Assembly (NCBI GenBank): GCA_937944245.1
Contig: CALDYY010000072.1
Coordinates: forward strand, 1 to 64,000
DNA length: 64,000 bases
Direction of reading: 5' to 3'
DNA from: an uncultured Saprospiraceae bacterium
GTDB taxonomy: Bacteria; Bacteroidota; Bacteroidia; Chitinophagales; Saprospiraceae
The number at the start of each line of letters is the position of its first letter. The stretch's first letter is position 1. Positions 10,951-21,569 of the stretch are shown here, one piece after another. The notes beneath the pieces were generated by a model. The model was not told the DNA's origin, did no database searches, and saw only the letters and a list, made by a program, of their open reading frames with translations. Made by a program: the position numbers and the translations under genes.

Positions 10951-12711
10951 ATGATGAACTATAAAATATTTTTGATAATTCTTCTTTTTAACGCTATTAT
11001 TGGTAATGCTCAATATAACTTCACATTACCTTCCCATTTTAGGGCGCAAAGGAATCTACCATTAATTGACTTAGAAAGTAAGATGGATATTATGCTAAGT
11101 AATTATGGGGCAAAACCTAATGATGGTAAAGATGATGCAAAAGCAATTTCCAAAGCTTTAGAGACTTGCAAAAAATTATCCAGCTCGGGAGTAAATGTAA
11201 GATTGGTTTTTGAAAAAGGTACATACGATTTATTTTCCAACACCAATAATACTCACATTATAGAATTACAAGAAGCTAACAATATTGTAATAGACGGTAA
11301 TGGTGCAGAGATTATAGTGCATGACCCACTCATGGGTTTTTTATCTATTATGAAAAGTAGTAACATAATAGTAAAAGACTTATTTATTGACTATAATCCA
11401 CTACCATTTACTCAAGGCAAAATCGTGGCAGTAGATGTAAATGCTCAAACTTTTGATTTAAAAATAGATGAAGGTTTTCCGAAACTGAGTGAACCCATGT
11501 TCCAGAAAGCAACAAGAGTGTGGGGAATGCTTATGGATTCAAAAATACCAGGCAAGCTAAAGGATAATGCACCAAGTCTTTTTAATTCAAAAACGTTCGA
11601 GGATTTGTCATCAGGTGTTTTTAGAGTTAAGTTAGAAGGTAAAGGGTTACTCAAATACATTGAAGTGGGTGATTTATATGTGCATATCGCACGTTCTAAT
11701 GGCAAAACTATTTTTAATACAAACAATAGTAAAAATGTTACCTATTTGAATGTGGTGAATTACACAAGTCCGGCAGGAAGTTACTCTGCTTATAATATGC
11801 AAGAATGGAATATTATAAATTGTCAAGTGAAACTTAAACCCGGTAGAATTCACAGTGCTAATGCGGATTGCATACACGCAAATGGAGGAAAGTTTGGTCC
11901 GTGGATAGAGAACTCACTTTTTGAAGGGTACAGCGATGATGCTATTAATATGAAAGCGACTAAGGCACATATTCTACAACAACTCTCCCCTACGGAAATC
12001 ATTGTCAAACAAGGAGTACGCAAAGGCGATGTCATTAAGATATTCAATCCTCGTGAAGGCGTGTTAATCGGACAATTCGAGGTAATTGCTAATAAATTTT
12101 TGGGGGAAGGCAAAATGCACATCACATTACACAAAGCCATAGAGCAAAAACTGGAGGTAGGTGAAAATAAAAGGAATGATGTCGCCTACGTGGATACCCA
12201 ATCAAACGAATCTTTTGTAATCCGGAATAATACCTTTAGAAATGCAAGGAGGTATGGGATTCTTATACAAAGTACAAATGGTATTATAGAGCGAAATATG
12301 TTTGAGAACTTGAGTCAAGCTGGTATTAGCATTATTAATGGAGTAGATTGGGGAGAAGGTTTTATTGCTAATAATATAGTAATAAACAATAATATCTTCA
12401 ATAATTGTGGCTACGACACTGAATATTTTAATCAACAGAATGCAGCTACTATTCGACTGCAAGTTACAAAACTTAAAGATTTAGAGGCAAAAGGTAAGTG
12501 GAATGGAGTGGCTAGTGCTGACTGGCAAGGCATCGAGAATGTGACGATTACTAACAATATCTTTTCCTATAACAAACGGGCTTTAGCCATAGAATGCTCT
12601 GTCAATACAGTTGTGAAGTCTAACAAATTCATAAGAAATTCAAAGGACTTATCGCCAGATCATGAAATTATATTAGAAAGTAACAATACTAATTTGGTTT
12701 TCGAGAAGTGA
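10951..12711 (+). CDS. Right-handed beta-helix protein, paralogue of the preceding gene; distant GH110-like
   Basis: Shares RRYG[IL]LIQS...NGVDWGEG, NADCIHANGG and FEGYSDDAINMK with 8272..10947; no T9SS tail. Confidence 0.8.
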   Translation: MMNYKIFLIILLFNAIIGNAQYNFTLPSHFRAQRNLPLIDLESKMDIMLSNYGAKPNDGKDDAKAISKALETCKKLSSSGVNVRLVFEKGTYDLFSNTNNTHIIELQEANNIVIDGNGAEIIVHDPLMGFLSIMKSSNIIVKDLFIDYNPLPFTQGKIVAVDVNAQTFDLKIDEGFPKLSEPMFQKATRVWGMLMDSKIPGKLKDNAPSLFNSKTFEDLSSGVFRVKLEGKGLLKYIEVGDLYVHIARSNGKTIFNTNNSKNVTYLNVVNYTSPAGSYSAYNMQEWNIINCQVKLKPGRIHSANADCIHANGGKFGPWIENSLFEGYSDDAINMKATKAHILQQLSPTEIIVKQGVRKGDVIKIFNPREGVLIGQFEVIANKFLGEGKMHITLHKAIEQKLEVGENKRNDVAYVDTQSNESFVIRNNTFRNARRYGILIQSTNGIIERNMFENLSQAGISIINGVDWGEGFIANNIVINNNIFNNCGYDTEYFNQQNAATIRLQVTKLKDLEAKGKWNGVASADWQGIENVTITNNIFSYNKRALAIECSVNTVVKSNKFIRNSKDLSPDHEIILESNNTNLVFEK

Positions 12712-12757
12712 TAATCAACTTGAATATATTAAGGAAATGATAGATTAAAATTATAAT

Positions 12758-14152
12758 ATGAAAGTTCTAAATTTTATAAATATTCTATTGGTATTATTAG
12801 TTTTACTGCTTTTTTCATGTAAAACTTATAAATCAGAAATAACACAACAGAAAACGGCTAAACCTAACATTATTTTATTTTTTGTTGACGATTTAGGTTG
12901 GTCAGATTTGGGTTTCCGAAATCCTGTATTTGAGTCGCCCAATATTGATGCGCTTTCAGAAGCGGGTATCAATTTTAATCAAGCATATATAGCAAGTCCA
13001 ACTTGTAGCCCAAGTAGAGCGACCTTACTCACGGGGAAACATCCGGCTAGGCTCAAATTAGTACGGCATATTCCTGGCGAACAAATATATGGCTATAACG
13101 AATTGGGTCAAACTAAGGAAGAATTTCATGTATTACAAACAGACCCAGCTAAATTCCCTTCTCGAAATTGGCTGCCTTTAGAGCATGAAACCTATGCCGA
13201 AGCTCTGGCTAAACAAGGATATTACAATATATTCGTTGGGAAATGGCATTTAGGTTCTGAGGAATACCATCCTATTCAGCAAGGCTTTCACAAGCAAGTG
13301 GGCACATCTAATTTTGGACATCCTAAGTCATATTACCCTCCTTACTTCAAGCAAGATTATATTTATCCTGATGACAAAGAGACGTACCTGACAGATAAAC
13401 TTACTAAGGAGGCTGTGGATTTTATAAAAAATTATGATAAGCAATCCCCATTTATGTTGACTTTATCGTACTATTCTGTACATACGCCACATCAAGGAAG
13501 AAAAGATTTGGTAGAGCACTTCAAGAAAAAAGGTTTGGAAGATCGCTATGCTAACTATGCTGCTATGGTTAAATCTGTTGATGAGTCTGTCGGAAATGTA
13601 TTAAAAGCAGTCAATGACAAGGGGATTCAAAAAGAGACAATTATTATTTTCTTATCAGATCAAGGAGGCTTTTTTAAAAATAATCCATTGAGAGGAGGCA
13701 AAATGGCTGAAACTTTATTTGAGGGAGGCGCTCGTGTTCCATTTTTTGTTTATTGGCAAGGCGTGACCAAACCCAATAGTATTAATAATTCAATAGTTCA
13801 ATCAACAGATTTATTCCCCACTTTTGTAGATATTGCTGGTGGTGATATTTCACAATACAAAGATTTGGATGGTATTTCTTTGTTATCTACAATAAAAAAG
13901 AATGATAATCTGGTAAGAGAACCGATATTTGGCTACCGTGCTTATGAGGATTTGTATGCCTCTGTACGCGATGGCGATTGGAAGTTATTAGCTTACCGAA
14001 GTGGTAAGTTAGAACTTTACAATATCGAGCAGGATAGGGGTGAGATGAATGATTTATCTAAAAATGAACCAGAGATAGTAGCCAAAATGGTTAATCAACT
14101 CAAGGAGTGGGAGAAGAAGGTTCAAGTTGAAACATATTCAGGTGTTCAATAA
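12758..14152 (+). CDS. S1-family sulfatase, lipoprotein
   Basis: NIILFFVDDLGWSDLG; Cys-type motif TCSPSRATLLTGKHP; GKWHLG; lipobox FSC. Confidence 0.96.
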   Translation: MKVLNFINILLVLLVLLLFSCKTYKSEITQQKTAKPNIILFFVDDLGWSDLGFRNPVFESPNIDALSEAGINFNQAYIASPTCSPSRATLLTGKHPARLKLVRHIPGEQIYGYNELGQTKEEFHVLQTDPAKFPSRNWLPLEHETYAEALAKQGYYNIFVGKWHLGSEEYHPIQQGFHKQVGTSNFGHPKSYYPPYFKQDYIYPDDKETYLTDKLTKEAVDFIKNYDKQSPFMLTLSYYSVHTPHQGRKDLVEHFKKKGLEDRYANYAAMVKSVDESVGNVLKAVNDKGIQKETIIIFLSDQGGFFKNNPLRGGKMAETLFEGGARVPFFVYWQGVTKPNSINNSIVQSTDLFPTFVDIAGGDISQYKDLDGISLLSTIKKNDNLVREPIFGYRAYEDLYASVRDGDWKLLAYRSGKLELYNIEQDRGEMNDLSKNEPEIVAKMVNQLKEWEKKVQVETYSGVQ

Positions 14153-14160
14153 AATGTAAA

Positions 14161-15762
14161 ATGAATAAAATGAGATTAAATAGTATATATTTTCTGTCTT
14201 TTTTTCTAGTTGTAACAATTGGATCGGTCGCATCTTTTACAGCTAAAGAAAAGGAGGTAAAAAGGCGACCAAATATTTTATTTTGCCTTGCTGATGACGC
14301 TACTTGGAAGCACATGAGCGCATATGGTACTGAATGGGTAAATACACCATTTTTTGATAGGATAGCCTCAGAGGGTTTACTTTTTATGAATGCCTATACT
14401 CCTAACGCGAAGTGTGCTCCTTCGCGAGCCATCATATTAACGGGAAGAAATTCATGGCAATTGGAAGAAGCGGCTAATCATTTAGCGTATTTCCCTACGA
14501 AATTCAAATCATTTCCAGAAGCATTATCTGAAAATGGTTATGATGTAGGGTACACTGGTAAAGGTTGGTTGCCTGGCACTGCACTCAATTCCGATGGTAC
14601 AAAACGAGAATTAATCGTCAAACAATACAATCAAATAAAGAAACAAACGCCGACAAAAGCTATCAACACAGTTGATTATGTGGAAAATTTTAAGCTTTTT
14701 ATGAAGGACAGAAAACCGAATACCCCATTTTTCTTCTGGTATGGCGGTTTTGAGCCGCACCGTGCCTATGAATATGGTACTGGAGTGAGCCTTGGCAATA
14801 AAAAATTAGCTCAATTAGATTCTGTTTTCCCCTATTGGCCACAATCAGACGTGGTTAAAAATGATGTGTTGGATTATGCCTACGAATTGGAATATTTTGA
14901 TCAACAAATAGGAGGAATACTCAAGGTGCTTGAGGAAAATGGGGAATTAGAAAACACTATTGTAGTAGTAACAGCGGATAATGGGATGCCCTTCCCACGT
15001 ATTAAAGGTCAAAGTTACGAACATTCTAACCATATGCCATTGGCTATCATGTGGAAGAACGGTATTAAAAAAACGGGTCTAGTAATAGAGGATTACGTAA
15101 GTTTTACGGATTTCGCAGCCACTTTTTTGGATATTTCAGGCAGCTCTGCTAAGGAATCGGGTATGCAACCGATACAAGGTAGCAGTCTAGCAAGATATTT
15201 CAAAACATCAAAATCTAAACTGAAAGCACCTAAAGACAATTATGTATTGCTGGGGCAAGAAAGACACGACGTGGGAAGACCTAATGATGTGGGGTATCCT
15301 GTTAGGGGAATAGTAAAAGATGGATTCCTATATTTAATTAACTACGAAAATGATAGATGGCCAGCCGGAAACCCTGAAACAGGCTATACAAACACAGATG
15401 GGAGTCCTACAAAGACCGAAATTTTAAATCTAAATAGAAGTGGTGAAAATAGCTACTATTGGAATTTGAATTTTGGTAAACACCCAAAAGAAGAATTATT
15501 TAAAATCAGTGTGGATGAAAACTGTTTAAATAATTTGGCACTCGACAATCAATATAAAAGCATAAAACTAAAACTCAGAAAATTACTAGAATCAGAGTTG
15601 AGAAAGCAAAAAGACCCTAGAATCTTTGGTAACGGGGCTATTTTTGATAGATATGTTCCTGATAGAGGTGCAAATTTTTATGAACAATATATGCGAGGAG
15701 AGAAAGTATCCTCGGGCTGGATAAATGATACAGATTTTGAAAAGCATTGGAATCAGAAATAA
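14161..15762 (+). CDS. S1-family sulfatase (heparan-N-sulfatase-like)
   Basis: NILFCLADDATWKHMSAYG; KCAPSRAIILTGRN; VVTADNGMPFPR. Confidence 0.95.
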   Translation: MNKMRLNSIYFLSFFLVVTIGSVASFTAKEKEVKRRPNILFCLADDATWKHMSAYGTEWVNTPFFDRIASEGLLFMNAYTPNAKCAPSRAIILTGRNSWQLEEAANHLAYFPTKFKSFPEALSENGYDVGYTGKGWLPGTALNSDGTKRELIVKQYNQIKKQTPTKAINTVDYVENFKLFMKDRKPNTPFFFWYGGFEPHRAYEYGTGVSLGNKKLAQLDSVFPYWPQSDVVKNDVLDYAYELEYFDQQIGGILKVLEENGELENTIVVVTADNGMPFPRIKGQSYEHSNHMPLAIMWKNGIKKTGLVIEDYVSFTDFAATFLDISGSSAKESGMQPIQGSSLARYFKTSKSKLKAPKDNYVLLGQERHDVGRPNDVGYPVRGIVKDGFLYLINYENDRWPAGNPETGYTNTDGSPTKTEILNLNRSGENSYYWNLNFGKHPKEELFKISVDENCLNNLALDNQYKSIKLKLRKLLESELRKQKDPRIFGNGAIFDRYVPDRGANFYEQYMRGEKVSSGWINDTDFEKHWNQK

Positions 15763-15789
15763 ATGATTACGCAGGTATTAAGAATTCAA

Positions 15790-18700
15790 TTACGATGTTG
15801 GTTTTACAACTTGTTCTTTTAGATTTTCAATATATTTACTAGGGGTCATTCCCTTTTCTTTTTTGAAAAGAATGATAAAGTGTGCATAGCTGGTGATACC
15901 TACTGCGTACATAGCTTCTTGGACTCTATCACAACCTTTGTCAAACATATTGATAGCTGTATTTATCCTAATAGAATTGATAAATGCTGTAGAACTTTGA
16001 CCTATCAAAGCATTAATCTTTCTATGTAACTGCATCCTACTTAGACCCAATTCTTTAGCTAAGGCTTCCACAGAAAAGTCTGGGTCTGAGATTTTTCTGG
16101 ATATTACTTCTTTAGCATTTTGAATAAATTTTTGGTCATAAGAAACATAATTATTTTTAGTTTTTTCTATTGATCCGTTTTTTAAATGCTGCCTAAAATT
16201 ATTTCTAGTAGAGATAATGTTTTTAAGCTTTTGTAGAAGTTGATAACTATTAAATGGCTTCGAGATATAGTCCCAAGCACCTGCACGCAGACCAATATCG
16301 CTAAATTCATCACCAGTTTTAGCTGTTAACATTAATACCGGTATATGTGATATCAATATATTTTTTTTGATAAGATTACACAACTCTATGCCGTTTAACT
16401 CAGGCATCATTACATCTGTAATAATAATATCTGGCAATTCTTTGATGGCTAATTCTAAGCCCTCTTTACCGTTACTAGCCTCTATAACAGAGTAATCAGC
16501 TAAGAGTACGTTTTTGAGATATTTTCTTAAATCTAGGTCATCTTCAACGATAAGAATTTTTTCTTTCTGATCAGCAGCGATATCCACAAATGATTCTGGC
16601 ATGTCACTAAGCAAGTAATTTTTTCTTACTTCTGGTGTCATGTCCTCAGTGGACAAAAATTCATTTATTGTAAAAGCGTTGTAAGACACGGGCAGCGTAA
16701 TCATAAACTCTGTACCACCTATTGCACTATCTGAGACACTAATTTCTCCCTTGTGTGCATGAACAAGTGTTTCTGATAGATGTAAACCAATCCCTGACGA
16801 AGACCTTTCTTTTCCATGAAAATGTCGCTCAAAAATTTTTCTTTTATCTTCTTGGGGGATTCCTTTTCCGTTATCTTTAATTGCAATAATTACATATTCT
16901 AAGTCATTTTTCCATATTGGTTTTAGTTCAATTTCTATTATTCCTCCGAATGGGGTGTATTTAAACGCGTTTGATAATACATTAAATACTACTTTTTCAA
17001 CAATATCTTTGTCAAAATAACATAAAAAGCTATCTGGTGTAATTGTTCTAAAATTAATATTTGAATTTTTAGCTTCCCAGTCAAAATATCCTGCTATATC
17101 TCTAATTTGGGTACATATATCGCCTGATGATATTTTTAATATATTTATACCAGAACTAATTTTTCTGAAATCCAATAATTGATTAATAAGATGGAGCATT
17201 CTATTGGTATTGCGCGACAGAACGTGATAGCAGAATTCTCGGTGTTTAACAGATATATTACCCCTTATCAAATCTTCAATTGGTCCAATAACAAGAGATA
17301 GTGGAGTTTTAAACTCGTGAGCTATATCAGTAAAAAATGTAAGTTTCAACTCATTAATCTCCTTTTCTTGTTCATTTTTTAATTTGGAAAGTTCTACTTG
17401 ATTTCTAAGTTTTTCTTTGTTAAGCCAGAAGTAAAGTAAGGTAAATATTATCGTTGATGAAATAATAAAGTACAATACATAAGCCCACCAAGTATTCCAA
17501 GGCGCGGGTTGAATTTTTATGGTGATGGTTTTAGGATGACCAGACCATTCGCCCGTTGGATTGTTTGCCTCAACCACAAATTCATAATTACCGCTTGGTA
17601 TGTTAGAGTAACTAGCAAAGCGATTGTTGTTACTAACCTCTATCCAATCCTTATCGTAATTTTTAAGTTTGTATCTATATTTGTTAACTCTAACATTTGC
17701 ATAATTTGTACTTGAAAATTGTATTGCGAAGTCATTTTGTTTGTGATTAAAATGCAGATGATTGGAATTGTTGAGGGTCTTTGTCAATACGGTTGAGCCT
17801 GATAATTTTTGGTTTACTTGTATGGGTACATTATTTACAATTAGCTTGGTAAAAGAAATTTTAGAGGGATATTGGTTGTATTGTAATGCTCCACTTTTAA
17901 AGTAGTTTATGCCTAAGAGGTTACCAAAAAATAGCTCTCCATTTTTATTTCTTGATATTGCTTCCGTAAATGTATTCGTCAGCAAACCGTCGTGGCTATT
18001 GAATTTCTTGGTGTAACCACTTTTAGGCGAGTACCAAATAATTCCTTGAGAATTACTAAGCCATAGGTCTGATGCATCATCAGCAAGAATACCCATTATT
18101 TTTTTATTTTTTATGTTCTCAATTTGTACGGGTACAATTTGAGATTGGTTTGATTTTTTTAGTAATAATCCCGTATCTGTGCCGATATATAATGCCCCCT
18201 CCTTATCTTGATAAAAACACCAAATGGAATTGTTGGGAATATTGTATGCTCCTACCATTTGCTCATTATATCTTTCCATAGACAAAATTCTTCCTTTTTC
18301 ATCAAGATTGATTTTAAACAAGCCATCGGATATTGTACCTACCCAAACACAATTTTCCACATTATCCACTTTTAATGTAAACACTCTTACATTTCTGAGA
18401 CTCTCTAAGTCTTCAAAGAGCTGATTGATGAAAGAGGTTTGGTTTTTTGTTTTGTAGATTAATCCCTTTAAAGTTCCAAAATAATAATGACCAAACCTAT
18501 CTCGACAAAAACTTGTTACTATTAATGATTTATCTTGATTAGGGTCATCAAAAATTGGAGCTCTAATAAAAGCGTTGCGACTTAGGTTTTCTTCTCTAAA
18601 CAGTCCAGATGTTGTAGCTAGGTGTAATTTACCATTAAGTGTATCTACTTTAAAGGGTTTTGCATTCTCGGGAAGGTCAATAGATTTTTCAGATTTTGTC

Positions 18701-19776
18701 TTAAAATCATATTTATAGAATTTATCACCACGAAATCCAAACAAGACGTACTCATTAGTTGAAAACATGGTTCTCACATGTTTTTTATCTTTAAGCGGTA
18801 AACTTTGGAATTTTTTTTCATCAAGATTGGTGTAAATGACTCCTAATTTATTTGATACCCAAAGTGTGTTTGTACCATCTTTATAGATACAATTTAGATT
18901 GTTATTGGAAAGTGTGTATTGGACTTCATCAATAAAAGTTTCGGCTTTTGTGAAAATCTTGTCGCCTAATTTGAAATTTATTAATCCATCACTAGAGGTA
19001 GATAACCATAAATCATTATCATTACCTTCAGCCATGCAAAGTATATTTGATTTTTCTAAACTTTGGATTGACGTAAGCTCATTCCCTACCAACAAGTACA
19101 AACCTTGTGCACCACCGACCCATATCTCCCCTTTATTAGTGACTGTAATCGTATTAAAATTCTTATTTTCTGAACCATTTACCAAGACATAGTTATTTTG
19201 TTGTTCTATCCAAAGTCCATTATTGGCGGCATAAATAACGTCTCCGTTTTTACGTACTTTAATTTTTCTTATGCCAAAGCCTGTTAAGGGATTTTGCATA
19301 ATTTCCACATTAAATGATTGATCTTTTTCAACTACTGTTAGTAAACCTTGATTTGTAGCCACTAAAATATTGCCATCAGCCGTTTGGGTAATGTCATTAA
19401 TTAGTTTAAAATTACTAGGAATAACTACTCTTCTCATTATTCCGTCCTCAAGGGTGTAATAATTTAAGCCATACCCATCCGTTCCTACCCAAATACGCTT
19501 TTTGTTGTCTTCAAAAAGACATCGAATCCTATTACTAGATAAACTTAATTTATTTTCATTGTCGTGAAAGAAGTTTTCGACGCTGTAACCATCAAATCTA
19601 TTTAATCCATCATAAGTCCCCATCCAAATGAACCCCTCTGAATCTTGAATTATAGAACTTACATCATGTTGAGATAAACCATCTTGAACAGTCAGTGTAT
19701 TGAAATGTAGTCTTTGCCCAAGTGCATAGGCATACGTCAAAACAAGAAATATACCACTGATTGAATACCTAAACAT
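15790..19776 (-). CDS. Hybrid two-component system regulator (HTCS): Reg_prop propeller, Y_Y_Y, HisKA/HATPase, receiver, AraC HTH
   Basis: Propeller repeats; DIAHEFKTPLSLVIGP; IPQEDKRKIFERHFHG; receiver IIITDVMMPELNGIEL; C-terminal AraC HTH. Confidence 0.97.
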   Translation of the reverse strand: MFRYSISGIFLVLTYAYALGQRLHFNTLTVQDGLSQHDVSSIIQDSEGFIWMGTYDGLNRFDGYSVENFFHDNENKLSLSSNRIRCLFEDNKKRIWVGTDGYGLNYYTLEDGIMRRVVIPSNFKLINDITQTADGNILVATNQGLLTVVEKDQSFNVEIMQNPLTGFGIRKIKVRKNGDVIYAANNGLWIEQQNNYVLVNGSENKNFNTITVTNKGEIWVGGAQGLYLLVGNELTSIQSLEKSNILCMAEGNDNDLWLSTSSDGLINFKLGDKIFTKAETFIDEVQYTLSNNNLNCIYKDGTNTLWVSNKLGVIYTNLDEKKFQSLPLKDKKHVRTMFSTNEYVLFGFRGDKFYKYDFKTKSEKSIDLPENAKPFKVDTLNGKLHLATTSGLFREENLSRNAFIRAPIFDDPNQDKSLIVTSFCRDRFGHYYFGTLKGLIYKTKNQTSFINQLFEDLESLRNVRVFTLKVDNVENCVWVGTISDGLFKINLDEKGRILSMERYNEQMVGAYNIPNNSIWCFYQDKEGALYIGTDTGLLLKKSNQSQIVPVQIENIKNKKIMGILADDASDLWLSNSQGIIWYSPKSGYTKKFNSHDGLLTNTFTEAISRNKNGELFFGNLLGINYFKSGALQYNQYPSKISFTKLIVNNVPIQVNQKLSGSTVLTKTLNNSNHLHFNHKQNDFAIQFSSTNYANVRVNKYRYKLKNYDKDWIEVSNNNRFASYSNIPSGNYEFVVEANNPTGEWSGHPKTITIKIQPAPWNTWWAYVLYFIISSTIIFTLLYFWLNKEKLRNQVELSKLKNEQEKEINELKLTFFTDIAHEFKTPLSLVIGPIEDLIRGNISVKHREFCYHVLSRNTNRMLHLINQLLDFRKISSGINILKISSGDICTQIRDIAGYFDWEAKNSNINFRTITPDSFLCYFDKDIVEKVVFNVLSNAFKYTPFGGIIEIELKPIWKNDLEYVIIAIKDNGKGIPQEDKRKIFERHFHGKERSSSGIGLHLSETLVHAHKGEISVSDSAIGGTEFMITLPVSYNAFTINEFLSTEDMTPEVRKNYLLSDMPESFVDIAADQKEKILIVEDDLDLRKYLKNVLLADYSVIEASNGKEGLELAIKELPDIIITDVMMPELNGIELCNLIKKNILISHIPVLMLTAKTGDEFSDIGLRAGAWDYISKPFNSYQLLQKLKNIISTRNNFRQHLKNGSIEKTKNNYVSYDQKFIQNAKEVISRKISDPDFSVEALAKELGLSRMQLHRKINALIGQSSTAFINSIRINTAINMFDKGCDRVQEAMYAVGITSYAHFIILFKKEKGMTPSKYIENLKEQVVKPTS

Positions 19777-19942
19777 AGTCTTGGATGAAAAGAATTTGTT
19801 AACAATTTTTTGTTTTACATAGATTAATGTCTAACTCAAAACAGTAGAATATTAAGATAGACAATCTATGTAAGAATAAATGTACAAAATAAGTTTGTAT
19901 GTCGAATAAAAAATTTGAATTTTCAAAGAACTATAAATAAAA

Positions 19943-19965
19943 ATGGGGATATTTTACATCCCCAT
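19943..19965 (-). terminator. Rho-independent terminator of the minus-strand susCD operon
   Basis: Perfect hairpin ATGGGGAT-attttac-ATCCCCAT; on the minus strand followed by TTTTTATTTAT; downstream of the SusD stop at 20031. Confidence 0.8.
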
Positions 19966-20030
19966 CTATAAACTTTCTAGTATTGTATTAAGCTCAGCTA
20001 TAACTAAAATTTCATGCTTAAATCACATAA

Positions 20031-21548
20031 CTACTTTATTCTAAATCCTTTAGGATTTTGTTCCAATTTACTCAAATTGATAGATGAGAAAGGTATAGGT
20101 GCAATATATTGAGCTTCCGTAGGCTGTCTCAATAAGGTAACCGGCTCTGCTGGGTCTCTTTTAGCTGCCATTTCTGCTACCCTCTCTGTTCTAACTAAGT
20201 CAAACCATCTTTTGTATTCCCCAGCTAACTCCCAACCTTTTTCATCAACAATTTCGTTTGGCGTTGCAGAAGTGACATCCACTGTTGGATTTGCAACTGC
20301 AAAAGGTAAACCAGCAGCCCTTCTTCGTACTTGATTTAAAGCCTCCAAAGAACTTGCATTTTGTCCGCCTCCTCGTGCTTGAGCCTCTGCATGGATGAGG
20401 AGTACCTCAGCGTATCTGTAAAGTTCTATTGGTCTAAATGAGGCAGGTCTTGGTCCGAATGTTAAATCTTCGGCTAACACAAATTTCCTGTACATTGGAT
20501 GCGCTCTATCTGATTTATCCCAAGGTGTTGTGGCTGGATTTTTATTGGTGATTACGCCGCCAGTAATTACCCTATTAGGAATGTCCAACAAGAATGTGAA
20601 ATTTTTTCTCGGTCCTTCTGGGAAGTCTCTGAAAAATTGTAATTCAGGAAAGCAATCAGAAAATCCAAGTCCTTGGTGAAATGTAAAAGCAGTTGCCATT
20701 TCACCAGTAATGCTTTTATCTGTCGCATATCTTAGCGAAAAGATAGTTTCTTTACTTTGACCACCAGCCAGTGTCCATAATTGCTCAATAGGTAGAAGTG
20801 TGTAATAATTGTAATCAATAACTTCTTTTGCTTTTGCAGCTGCTAATGGATATTTACTGGCATCTTTTACAGGCCAGCCCGCCCAAGTGAGGTATAAGTC
20901 TGCCAATATAGTTTTTGCAAATCCAGCAGAGGCTCGCCCTACTTCTTCTGTACCCGGTTTAGGTAAAGATTGCTCCGCGATTAGCAAGTCGCTTTCAATT
21001 AACTGATAATTTTGCAAAACCGTAGCACGCTCTTCTTTTCCAGTAGGTAATACGCCATCCACAATCAACGGTACATTACCATACGTTTTTACCAACTGCA
21101 AATAGCATAACGCTCTAAAAACCCTAGCCTCCGCATCAGCTAGGTCAACCACTGCCTTTGGGGCTTTTGAAGTTTTAAGACCGTCTATAAGTGTGTTACA
21201 GTAATATATCGTTCTCCAATAAAAATCCCAAGCATGAGGTAGCCATATAATATCGGCATTTTCTCCATTACCATAATCAAATCGGTCAAAAACCCTTAGA
21301 GGAGCTTTATTTCCTCCTATCCATGTAGTGATGTCGTCAGCCCCATAGGTTGCTGTTCTAGTAAAGTGGGGTCTGATGTGCATGTTAAGTAAATTCCTAT
21401 ATATTGGAGCTACATTTGCAGCTACGTCTCCAGCATTATTGAGCTGTCCTACGGTCAATAAGCTACTGGTATCTTCTTCTAGTTTTAGACAAGATTGATT
21501 TGAAAAAATCAGTAATGTTAGTATGATAAGTTTAGCAAAATATTTCAT
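20031..21548 (-). CDS. SusD/RagB-family lipoprotein
   Basis: Lipobox QSC; RPIELYRYAEVLLIHAEAQAR; downstream of SusC. Confidence 0.96.
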   Translation of the reverse strand: MKYFAKLIILTLLIFSNQSCLKLEEDTSSLLTVGQLNNAGDVAANVAPIYRNLLNMHIRPHFTRTATYGADDITTWIGGNKAPLRVFDRFDYGNGENADIIWLPHAWDFYWRTIYYCNTLIDGLKTSKAPKAVVDLADAEARVFRALCYLQLVKTYGNVPLIVDGVLPTGKEERATVLQNYQLIESDLLIAEQSLPKPGTEEVGRASAGFAKTILADLYLTWAGWPVKDASKYPLAAAKAKEVIDYNYYTLLPIEQLWTLAGGQSKETIFSLRYATDKSITGEMATAFTFHQGLGFSDCFPELQFFRDFPEGPRKNFTFLLDIPNRVITGGVITNKNPATTPWDKSDRAHPMYRKFVLAEDLTFGPRPASFRPIELYRYAEVLLIHAEAQARGGGQNASSLEALNQVRRRAAGLPFAVANPTVDVTSATPNEIVDEKGWELAGEYKRWFDLVRTERVAEMAAKRDPAEPVTLLRQPTEAQYIAPIPFSSINLSKLEQNPKGFRIK

Positions 21549-21569
21549 AAGACTAATTTTTAATTTTTT

